DNA from: Sabellastarte sp. h YS-2021
Lineage: Eukaryota > Annelida > Polychaeta > Sabellida > Sabellidae
Direction of reading: 5' to 3'
DNA: 64,000 bases
NCBI GenBank assembly: GCA_964017235.1
Contig: OZ024929.1
Location: 19,837,464-19,901,463, forward strand
The position numbers and the translations under genes are program-made. Shown one piece after another: positions 13,101 to 25,100 of the stretch. Position 1 is the first letter of the stretch, and every line of letters begins with the position of its first letter. The notes under the pieces are model-generated. The model did not search any database, had not been told where the DNA came from, and was given only the letters and a program-made list of their open reading frames with translations.

Positions 13101-16100
13101 TTATTACCTCTTAAACAAAGAAAAACTTCAAGTAATTATTTTCAAATATATAAAAGTTTAGGTAATATTTTGACTTGCCACCTGAAGTGGTTTCATGAAT
13201 ACCAAATTGTAAATGAGAGCATTGTATGATATTTCTGGCAAGTTAAATATTTTCTACTCCTCAAATTCACTGGCCTGTAAAGTATGTATACAGTAGAACC
13301 TCTATCTCATGAACAAGACTTGGGAATAGCATTTTGTTCAGATAACAGAATATAAAAAATGTTGTAAACTAGAAGACACACTTTGCTGTAAAAGCGTAGA
13401 AAATTATAAATTCTGGAGTGTAAATACGCAATGTATAATCAAATATTCAGACAATATAAGTTTGGGTAATTTAAGTTCCACTGTATATGTCATGGGTGAC
13501 ATCTGTATAGTTTACATCTGCCAAGACTAGATTAAAATTCCACCGGATGAACTTTGAAAGTTTTAATTCCATAAAATCAAAACGTCAATCTTGCCTGATC
13601 TGATACTATATCTGCCTGAGTAAGCAGACTTGGCCCAGGCAAGATTATAGTATTCGCGGATTTTACTTTCACCATAAATATGTTATGCGCAGTCCATGGA
13701 ATTGTCCATTTCATATGAAATAGACAACAAATTTGCTAATTTAATAAATTGGCCAACTAACTTATCCATTTCATGAAATGGCAGGTGCCATGTATTTAAA
13801 ATAAATATATATTTTCCACACGACAGTTTTATATCTCTGTAAATTATTTAACTGGAATTTATTCAGACTTTTATATCTTAGTTGCAGCAGTGTTGAACTA
13901 TATCTAACATTACTATTTGTACAGTGGGTTCCCATATTTTTAGCCTGTGAATCAAGTTATCATAGTGTAATTTAACCACTTTTTTCGCATATGAACATGC
14001 ACTTTTTCTTATACTTAGTCTATGCCATAAACTTGTATACTGCCTTACCTGGTTATTGGTTGGTTTGTTATAAAACCAACAACCAGTTCTGTACTTTCAA
14101 AACCAGTGATTGCTATCATATGTTAAAAAAATTCATCAATTGGGCAAGATTCTTTTTTGTTTGAACCTTATTGTGTTTTGTCTAAGACAATATTGTTGCA
14201 TTGTTTCACAACTGATATTAATGAAGATGCATGCTTCATTTCTAGTTTTTGAAAATATTTTTTTCTGATTTTTGGGAAAAGGATTGTAATGGGATATTTT
14301 TAAAATGCAACAAACCAGTTTTGAAAAAAAAAAATTTAAAAACAACTACAACTCTACAAAATATATCCATATTAGGCTGAATGTATGAGGACTGACTGTT
14401 ATGTCAAGGCTTGCATGTGCCAACCATTATAAGAGCCTACATAAATTTACTTATTTCAAAAACTTCTCCCAATTCTTATTGTATTACATAATGTTAGTAC
14501 ACACCATTGAAGTCAAGTTAAACTAGACCCAACTTCCTTATTTTTGGTGAGATTTTAACAATTTTTTTTTGTCCATTTATGCAAAATGAAGATGGCTAGT
14601 ATCTATTGGATATCATTCGGTTGGTGCATACAGACCCTAAACATGTATTTTATCTAACATGGGTGCAGAAGTGTAGTGCTAACAGTTTGTGTCTCATATT
14701 TTAACAATTATTTACTCATTATAATAAAGTGCAATAGACTATTAGTGTGTAACTCACCTGTAGGGATGTGTGCTAAGTGTGCACGTGCCATTATGGGAGA
14801 GGATACGGGCTGCAAAGCACTGGATGAAATCTATCATGTGGACTGCTTCTCTTGTACTTCTTGTAGTAAGTATTGGGGGAGGCTTGTGAAGGGGAAATAA
14901 GAGAAATGCACAATAAAAATCTCACGGAGCGCAAGTATTTAATACACATTTTTGGAAAAATCCAAGAAATTTACATGTTATTAAGTTAGAAATATTTTTA
15001 ACTTAAAGTATTGGCTTTCACTTTATACTTGAGAAATATTTATGAATATTAATAAACCTAAATTAACAGTAAGTTAGAAATTTGTAATTTTGAATTTCTT
15101 TGAATGAGGAATAGAAAAGTCTCACATTACTTTTAGTACACTAACTCCTGCATATTCTATATATGTCTGCATATGTGGAAAAGCTTCGTTCTGCATTAAA
15201 ATATTTTATACATATATATTGTGGCCTTGTGCACTATCATAATGTCGATCAGATAAGATAGCCATAAAAGGGAGCATTTGTTTTCAGTTTGTAAAGATTA
15301 AATCAATGGTACAATTTTAAATTACTTTTAAAAATATAACATCATAAAGCAAATAAATCAACAAAATGGGGCAAGTCTTCTAAGATTTGTTTTAACAGGA
15401 AGTTTACACTAAGTAATATTTTAACTTTATTTTAGAAAATATAAAAATATAACTGCTTGGAACACATCACTTATTGACTTAATGAGCATATCAACGTTAT
15501 GATCATACACTATATTTTTACATTAAAAATATTCAATATATCCTTCAAATGGTTTGCAAAATTGAATTTTCTCACTGTTTGTTAAATTTATTGATACAGT
15601 TGTTTCCCTTGCAAGTGAACTTTACTCCGTTCTCTGGAAATATTCTTTTATTAAGTATAAGTTTTCCCTTTCTTGTCACTAGCATAGTATCACACACTGG
15701 CCCGTCACCTTTAAGATCCTGGGTTTCACTCCCAGCCAAACCTGACTTGGGATAGTTGGTAGGTTCTTGCCAGTGCCTGATGGTTTTCAGTGCACAATCT
15801 TGACCAATTATAGTAAGAAATCTAAAATTCGCCAGGAATCTAAAATTCGCCACCTCTAAAACCCTAGTTAATTTAATGATGTTTTTGTCTCAAAATTGGT
15901 ATTTTTCAGTTCAAAAAGCCTTAATTTACTATACATTCAACAAATCTCACCACAATTCATTTATTAAGCGTCCCGTAAGGGACGCTTGTGTGTGTATGGG
16001 AGACCCTCAGGCTCCGCCGGCTCCGCATTTTGTTTTCCTTATAACTCTGTAACCGTTAGGCGGATTCTTTTCAAATTTGGCAGGTTTAGGCAGTAGCCTT

Positions 16101-19100
16101 GGGGAATTTTTTTGAATATACTGCAGTGACATTTCAACCAATCAGAGAGGTCACATGACCAAAAATGTCTTTTTTCGATGGTGAAGCTTGTCCGGATGAT
16201 AACTTCAAAGGAATTTTATCAATTCACCTGAAACTTGGCAAATACATTCATTCTATTAAAATCTGGAAATCATTAGATTTTGGCATTGATTGGTTAAGAA
16301 ATGGCCGAGTAATTAATGATTAATTAATCATTATGAATTTTCCAAATAAGGAAAACACAAAAATGCTTATATCTCGAAAACCGTGCTAGATAGAGCGATT
16401 TCAACGAAATTTTTGACCCACAGGGTATCTCTGCAGAGTAGTTATCCCAATTTTCAAAAAAATTTTGTCTCGCCAAAAATGGCGGCCATTTTGAATTTTC
16501 GAATTTTTCGCAAAAATTGCAAAACATAAAAATGCTTATATCTCGAAAACCCTGCTAGATAGAGCGATTTCGACGAAATTTTTGACATACAGGGTATCTC
16601 TGCAGAGTAGCCATGCCAATTTTCAAAAAAAAAATTTCTCACAAAAAATGGCAGCCATTTTGAATTTTCGAATTTTTCGCAAAAATTGCAAAACATAAAA
16701 ATGCTTATATCTCGAAAACCCTGCTAGATAGAGCGATTTCAACGAAATTTTTGACCCGCAGGGTATCTCTGCAGAGTAGCCATGCCTATTTTCAAAAAGA
16801 TTTTGTCTCGCCAAAAATGGCGACCATTTTGAATTTTCGAATTCTGCAGAGTAGTCATGCCAATTTTCAAAAAAAAATTTTCTCACAAAAAATGGCGGCC
16901 ATTTTGAATTTTTGAATTTTTCGCAAAAATTGCAAAACATAAAAATGCTTATATCTCGAAAACCCTGCTAGATAGAGCGATTTCGACGAAATTTTTGTTT
17001 GACCCGCAGGGTATCTCTGCAGAGTAGCCATGCCTATTTTCAAAAAAATTTTGTCTCGCCAAAAATGGCGGCCATTTTGAATTTTCGAATTTTTCGCAAA
17101 AATTGCAAAACATAAAAATGCTTATATCTTGAAAACCCTGCTAGATAGAGCGATTTCGACGAAATTTTTTACCCACGGTATCTCTGAAGAGTAGCCATGC
17201 CAATTTCAAAAAAAATTTTCTCTCAAAAAATGGCGGCCATTTTGAATTTTCCAATTTTTCGCAAAATTGCAAAACATAAAAATGCTTATATCTCGAAAAC
17301 CATGCTAGATAGAGCGATTTCAACGAAATTTTTGACCCGTAGGGTATCTCTGCAGAGTAGCCATGCCAATTTTCAAATAAATTTCGTCTTGCCAAAAATG
17401 GCGGCCATTTTGAATTTTCGAATTTTTGCGCAAAAATTGCAAAACACAAAAATGCTAATATCTCGAAAACCATGCTACATAGAACAATTTCGACGAAATT
17501 TTTTATCTTCAGGGTATCTCTGCAGAGTAGCTATCCCAAAGAGCTTTCACTCGGTGAAGTTTCAGACCCGTAGCTAATTATTCACCTACTCAAAATGAGT
17601 AAAAGCTAATTATCTCTAAAACTATTGGGGATAACCAATTTTTATCAAATAACTCATTCATGTACTTTTGGGAGAGGTTTCACATGGTGAAGTTTCAGAC
17701 CCGTAGATAATTACTCACCTACTCAAAATGAGTAAATGCGAATTATCTCTTAAAAGTATTGCAGATAGCCAATTTTTCTCAAATAACTCATTCACCTACT
17801 TTTGGAAGAGCTTTCACATGGTGAAGTTTCAGACCCATAGCTAATTACTCACCTACTCAAAATGAGTAAATGCGAATTACCTCTAAAAGTATTGCAGATA
17901 GCCAATTTTTCTCAAATAACTCATTCACCTACTTTTGGGAGAGCTTTCACTCGGTGAAGTTTCAGACCCATAGCTAATTACTCACCTACTCAAAATGAGT
18001 AAATGCTAATTATCTCAAAAACTATTGCAGATACCCAATTTTTATCAAATAACTCATTCATGTGCTTTTGGGAGAGCTTTCACATGGTGAAGTTTCAGAC
18101 CCGTAGATAATTACTCACCTACTCAAAATGAGTAAATGCGAATTATGTCTTAAAAGTATTGCAGATAGCCAATTTTCTCAAATAACTCATTCACCTACTT
18201 TTTGAGAGCTTTCACTCCGTGAAGTTTCAGACCCATAGCTAATTATTCACCTACTCAAAATGAGTAAATGCTAATTATCTGTAAAAGTATTGCGGATACC
18301 CAATTTTTATCAAATAAATCATTCACCTACTTTTGGGAGAGCTTTCACTTGGTGATGTTTCAGACCCATAGCTAATTACCCACCTACTCAAAATGAGTAA
18401 ATGCGAATTATCTCTAAAAGTATTGCAGATAGCCAATTTTTATCAAATAACTCATTCACCTACTTTTGGGAGAGCTTTCACTCCATGAAGTTTCAGACCC
18501 ATAGCTAATTACTCACCTACTCAAAATGAGTAAATGCTAATTATCTGTAAAAGTATTGCGGATACCCAATTTTTATCAAATACTCATTCATCTACTTGTG
18601 GGAGAGCTTTCACATGGTGAAGTTTCAGACCCATATCTAATTACTCACCTACTCAAAATGAGTAAATGCGAATTATCTCTAAAAGTATTGCGGATACACA
18701 ATTTTTATCAAATAACTCATTCATCTACTTTTGGGAGAACTTTCACTTGGTGAAGTTCCAGACCCGTAGGTAATTACTCACCTACTCAAAAGGAGTAAAT
18801 GTGAATTATCTCTAAAAGTATGGCAGATAGCCAATATTTCTCAAATAACTCATTCACCTACTTTTGGAAGAGCTTTCACACACGAAAATGAAAAATTGTG
18901 AATATCTCGGAAAAGCTATTTCTTCTCCTTTAATGCTCGGCGGGAGATACACACCGCGGCAGTGGTCTTGTCAAAAATTTTGTCTCCCCAAAAATGGTGG
19001 CCATTTTGAATTTTCAAAGTTTTTGCAAAACACAAAAATGCATATATCTCGAAAACCGTGCTAGATGGAGTGAACTCAACAAAATGTTTGACCTGCTGGG

Positions 19101-22100
19101 TATCTCTGCAGAGTAGCCATGCCAATTTTCAAAATATTTTTGTCTCGCCAAATATAGCGGACATTTTGAATTTTCGAATTTTTTGCAAAACACACAAATG
19201 CTTATATCTTGAAAACCATGCTAGATAGAGCAGACTGCGCTGACTTTGGTTGCCACAACAGTATAAGGCTAGAAACGAAGCATTTTCTTAATACTTTAGC
19301 ACTCACCTTTATATCCTTTTCGGGACGCTTTGTTTTTGCTATGCAAAAACATTATCTTTTTTTTGCGAGCAATCCTCTAGTTTTATTAGTATTTTCACAT
19401 GTGGCGAATTTCAGATATGTGGCGAATTTTACATTTCTTACTCTAGTATGCACTGTTTTCCTCCATCCTCATTACCCAAATTAACCAAGCCGTTTGCCAC
19501 TGTGGCCTAGTGGGTAATACACTCGCCTAGGAACCAATAGGATGAGGGTTCAATCCCAGGTACAGGTAGATACATAGAGGGTCGGATGACCACTTAAATT
19601 AGCAGTCCTCTGTCCTTGGGTCCTATCCCCAGTGGCAGGTTAAAGAATCTCAGGGACGTTGCTAAATGGTCATCCTTAAGCCTCTATTTTCCAGTTAGGG
19701 GAATGCCAATAATTTGAGAGATGGACTGTACTTGTATAGTCGGATGGGTAATATAGCTCTTTGAGTCCTGTAGTACATGGATATATTGTGCTGAGTATAA
19801 ATACAAATACAATACAAACCATTTACATTTAGTCCATTTCTATTTACACGTTGTTCTGTTCACTATAGGTGTTGGTTTGAAAGGTTCTCATTTCTATGCC
19901 ATGGAAGGAAAGCTGTACTGTGAATCGTGTTATGTGGTGAGGAACCAGTGTAACTTATTACAGTTTTGTGTAGACAGTTAACTCTATATAAATATCCCCT
20001 CCAGTATCCAAAGTAGTTCGGATTGAGGTGAACTTCTACTTAAACTAACAAACTCTATATAAATATCCCCTCCAATATCCAAAGTAGTTCAGATTGAGGT
20101 GAACTTCTACTTAAACTAACAAAAACACAACAGTTTCTAATGCTGGCACTTGATGGAATTGAACTAGAGTGGAACTGGTTCTGCAAGTAGTATCAGTGAA
20201 TGATACATATAGTTCTTGTACTTAGAGTCCACGGTACATAGAGTCCACGGTCTTGAGAGTTCAGTAAGATGATTATATAAGCTTGTTTGTGTGATATAAT
20301 TAGGACTCTATCACAGTAGCTGTAACTATAATACTGGTGCTAAGGTCATACCTTCATAAGCAGACCTACCCTATGTAAAACTATCGCCCACTAATGCTAA
20401 TATGTCATTCTGAGGTAAATTAACTCGATTAAAAAACCAAATATTAAATTAAAGTTGATTATTTTTATATCCATTTTCAACATAGCAGTGATTTCCCATT
20501 TCATTATGGAGACGATGTTTACATCAACTGCACTGTCTTTCCAGTTGGTATATACTAAAAGGCGACTAACCAGATTCGGGTTGTTGCTTTTGGAATACTC
20601 TTCTGTTTTTTATAAAGACCCATTGTCATAAACACATTGCCCATTGGCATTTCAGAGCATGGAAACTGAAGATTATTGAATTAAAAAAGTAGGAATGTTT
20701 ACAGTGAAGTAATGGACCAGATAATTATAATGTAATGAACAATTAAATCTTCATTAAAATGTGAGGTTTCTCCAAAATGAATTTCAGCAAGTAACCTGAT
20801 GTTGTAACTTTATAAAATTTGCCATGCAACAAATTAGAAATTTTTTGGAATATTTTATAATTTTCTCTTGTACTTATTAACTGTTTCCATTTATTTTTCT
20901 CCTTATAGAATACATTGGAGAAGTGTTCAGTTTGTTCAGAGCCAATCACAGACAAGGTAAGAAAGGATAGAACTCCATTTTAGTATTGTTGAAAGGGTAT
21001 TTCATTTCTCATCAAAATAAAACTGCTACAGTTTCCTTGTTGAACCCTATGAAAACCACTCCCATAACAAAAATCACAGTGCTTAATATGTATGAAATAT
21101 TACATTATTGTTGCACTATAACATCTCCTCAGCTGATCCTTGTCAAAATATATCATTCCCAGGGGTGGTATACACTAACATTCCTATCTTAGTATTAGTC
21201 CTAACTTTAGGATTTTTGTCATAGAAATATGTTAGGAAATTTGTCCTAGTGAAATTGGTATTCACAAAGCATCATAGTCTTATCTTAGACCTAACTATTG
21301 TCCTAAAGTTAGGAATCCTTGCTCAGAACTCCGCTCAACTGTACTTAATTCTCCTATTGTGACACAAAAAGCAGATGAGAATGTTTACATCACATGATGA
21401 AATCTCAGTGGTTATAATGTGGTTATACAAACTCTCGCGAGGTTTGCAACTTTGGACTAAGATAGGATTAGGAAAATTGTTCTAGCTAGGAAATGCTTTG
21501 TGAATAGCAAGTTGGGACCTATCTTCACTAAGACAAATGTCATAAATTTTATGACTAAGGTAGGACTAAGATTAGGAATGTTAGTGAATACCGCCTCAGG
21601 TCTGTATGTAGGAATACATCCACAGATTTTGCATCTTATTTTATCACAGATTTTCTTTATGCCAAGAGAAATCCATGTCACTCAAAGAGGGTTACATGAG
21701 AATGCATCCATTATTTTGGTATTGTATCTTTTGCTAGATTGTACATGCCACTTTCCAGGAATATCACCCATAATACTTTCCATTATATATTTGTACTATG
21801 TTTTCTTAGATATTATACAAGCCACAGAATGACATATTATACAAGCCACTGGGTAGCCATATCATTCCCAATGCTTTGTGCAGGAATACATTGTATCATC
21901 CTTTTGCACTATATCTTGTCACAGATTATACATGCCACTGGGAAGCCATATCACTCCTAGTGCTGTGTGTAGGAATATATCTGTTATTTTTTAATGTATT
22001 TATTTTCTTGCACATATTGTATGCCACCGTCACTCCATAAGATCCACAGTGTTCTGTATAGGAATAAATTGCATTACCCTTTTCTGACTATAACTCGTCA

Positions 22101-25100
22101 CAGATTGTGCGTGCCACTGGAAAGCCTTATCACTCCCAGTGCTTCGTGTGTGTGGTGTGTAAACAGAACATGGAGGGTGTTCCTTTCACTGTGGACTCGG
22201 CCAATCAAGTCCACTGTATTCAAGACTTCCACAGGTAAGTCTGGCAAATGATTTTCCAATTCATGTATGGTACGTATTCACATCAGGGACTGTCTTCACA
22301 AAGCTTGCTTTAGTAAAGAACTCTTACACTTAAAGAAGGTGTATTTCTCACCTTTATGAAGGCCTTCCATGTATTCTGTTTGACAAGGCCTCCTTCAATT
22401 CCCCTTGATTTAAGGTATTACTTAAAATGTAATAAATGAGCAAAAAGTTTCTCCTTCAGTTAAATTATGTGCAAAACTCGTGATTTTAGCTGTAGAATAA
22501 TGCACATTCATTTCTCTGAAAAGTAAAGGTAAATATTTGTTTTCCTCAATATTTAGGGTAGCTTTCTTAAAAGTTGAGGGTTCCCTTTAGACAAGGGGGC
22601 TCTGTTGAACCCACCATTATTAACTGAGGGAGAATTGAATGGAAAAGCTTCGTGTCAAGTAGGCTTTATGAAACTAGGTCATGTTGAAACTCTTCATGGA
22701 TTCAGTTTTCATTGATTTGGGTTTAATCTCACTTTCAGTTCATTATTTAGGTTGTATCATGACAGGCGGTTGAGGATATAAACAAAGCCTTGCACACTAG
22801 ATAACCGGTTGGACAAGATTCTGCACTGAAAACTCTCTGGCACAGTCCATCAACTATCAATGTTCTCACATCATACCAAGATTCGAAACCCACAGAGAGG
22901 TGGATATGCCACCCTGCTTAAGTTTCTTCAAGTGATAAGTTTAGTTTAAAACTAGATATTTGTTTAAAAAATAATAGCCTTATTTCAACAATTTATGCAA
23001 GAAAGAAAGAACCACAAAATTTTGAGTGTGAAGCAGTTGTATTAAGTGAGACTGTAACATATATTCCACTTCAGACTTTAGTAAAATATTCATTATTTTT
23101 CTCCTCGTACTTTCTATAACAGGAAGTTTGCACCTCGGTGCTGTGTGTGTGATTTACCCATCATGCCTCAGGAGGGGGAGGAGGAGGCGGTGAGAATAGT
23201 GGCACTAGATCGCAGTTTTCACATGGCTTGTTACAAGTGTGAGGTGAGCAGATGCTGTATTAGATAGCTACAATTTGCAAAAAAAGAAATGTCCAGAGAA
23301 AATCTGCACTTTTATTGCATAAAGAAGGAATTTAAAATTCGCCAAGAATCTAAAATTTGCCACCCTTAAAACCTAAGTTAATTCTATGAAGAAAATGATG
23401 TTTTGTCTTAAACTTGGTATTTTTCATTTCAAAAAAGACTTAATTTAATATACATTCAATAAATCTCACCTCAATTCATTATTTTTTTAGTATTACCGTA
23501 TGTGGCGAATTTCAGATATGTGGTGAATTTTAGATTTCTTACTCTATGTGTTATGAGTGGTGGCTATTTTAGTCTATTTGGGGTTCTGAGTGGGGCTCAT
23601 CACATGAGGTGCAGAAAAATCTCAAATTGTAAAAATAATATTTGTTATTCTGATAACTTAACAACATAAAATAATGTTGTAATTCACTTTTATCACTGAT
23701 TTTCCACTCATTTTTGAACTGTGGAATACTGGTCAAACTAAAAATTGAAATATGGAGATACATAAAGGTTGCGGCTTTAAGTACTTTGATTATTCTGTTT
23801 TAAGTTCATTCAGTCATGAACAAACGGTTTCTGTGCAAAATGTAGGAAAATTTCCTTTCTTTACTTCAATTTGCACTCAGTGACAGTCAGAACAGAAGCA
23901 CTCTGAGAGCGCATGCCTCCGCCCACGACCCAACACCTCTAATATTGCTTATGAATACAATGATAAAAATCCTTTAAAAAAAATTCCTGGATCCAGACGG
24001 TGATCTGGGTCACCAAAATCATCTGTTCATTGTGCCATTTTCAACATTTCCTGAAAATTTCATCAGGGCTTTTTCAAATGAATAGAGTAAGAAATCTAAA
24101 ATTCGCCACATATCTGAAATTCGCCACATGTGAAAATACTAATAAAATAAATGAATTGTGGTGAGATTTGTTGACTGTATAGTAAATTAAGGCTTTTTGA
24201 ACTGAAAAATACCAATTTTTAGACAAAAACATCATTTTCTTCATAAAATTAACTAAGGTTTTAGAGGTGGCGAATTTTAGATTCCTGGCGAATTTTAGAT
24301 TTCTTACTCAATTGATCCAAGTATAAATGATCATTGAGAAATGGTCTTACTTTTTAACCGATATCATTATAATCAATGTGATACAGCCAGGCACTCCTTA
24401 CTGCACCCACACAAAACTGCACATGTTAAAAAGGACATTCTTTTTTGCAAGAACTGCATACCAACTTTACATACTAACTTTGCCGGCCTAAAAACAGCCA
24501 TCAAGAAAAACTGGCACCACCTAACCAGATGAATGATACTAATTATTTGTATAACACCAATATCATATTTGGTCACCATCGCAGTCAAAGGTACTGTCCT
24601 CACCTGAATAACCCATGGCTCATAAACTGTAGTATCACAAACTTGAATACTCATCTCACATCAGAGTTGACTGCAAAAGCAACAACCTCATCTATTGTAT
24701 TGCTTGCAAAACTTGCCAGATACAATACATTGGGCAAACCAAATGCACACTAATGGGCCTCTTCCAAGGCCATTTTTACAACATCAGTAGCAAGAATTTC
24801 AAAGACGCGGTTGGAAATTGCTTCAACCAGCCAAACCACAGTTGTATTTGCGACAAACTCCTTGTGGACTTCATCCATGCACATCTAGAATCACCAACGA
24901 CCTCCAAAATACACACGGACATTGACAGGAATTGGCATTACAGGATGGACTGTAATGCACCCCAGGGTTTCGACATACAGGACTAACCTGGAGTGTCCTA
25001 CTTATCAGTTGCCATATTAAAATTTTTTTTAATTTTATAAGATAAGATTGGACACTCAGTCATCCTGAACCACACCATAGGATCACTTCCATAAAGTAAC

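Larger units (their letters stand above)
15964..19380 (+). mobile_element. Non-autonomous Helentron/Helitron-type element with satellite core
   Basis: Left hairpin AAGCGTCCC-GTAA-GGGACGCTT at 15966-15987. An inverted copy of one arm, GGGACGCTT, lies at 19322-19330, followed at once by a perfect stem-loop TGTTTTTGC-TAT-GCAAAAACA (19331-19351). The element ends in CTAG (19377-19380). Comparison with the intact MITE places it between ATTCATTTA and TTTTATTAG without a longer target duplication (A|T or T|T site, not separable). Known: Helitrons insert without duplication and end in CTRR after a hairpin; Helentron derivatives have subterminal inverted repeats and tandem cores. No ORF for Rep/helicase. 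Confidence 0.85.
15811..19443. mobile_element. 225-bp MITE split by a 3.4-kb insertion
   Basis: The left part 15811-15963 and right part 19381-19443 together equal the intact relative at 24085-24309 (inverse orientation). Ends: AGTAAGAAATCTAAAATTCG and its inverse; the motif AATCTAAAATTCGCC is doubled at the left end. The pair gives an empty site for the inserted element. Confidence 0.88.

Noticed and set aside
16324-17577. Several 67-126-codon frames with repeated [12 protein letters not shown]-like text
   Set aside because: Products of array 1 repeat units on the minus and plus strands, not genes.
19500-19560. Functional tRNA genes at B-box matches (also 36860, 38470, 49020, 51370, 7210)
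   Set aside because: No complete cloverleaf is readable, and each is followed by a conserved non-tRNA body and A/T-rich tail, as in SINEs.
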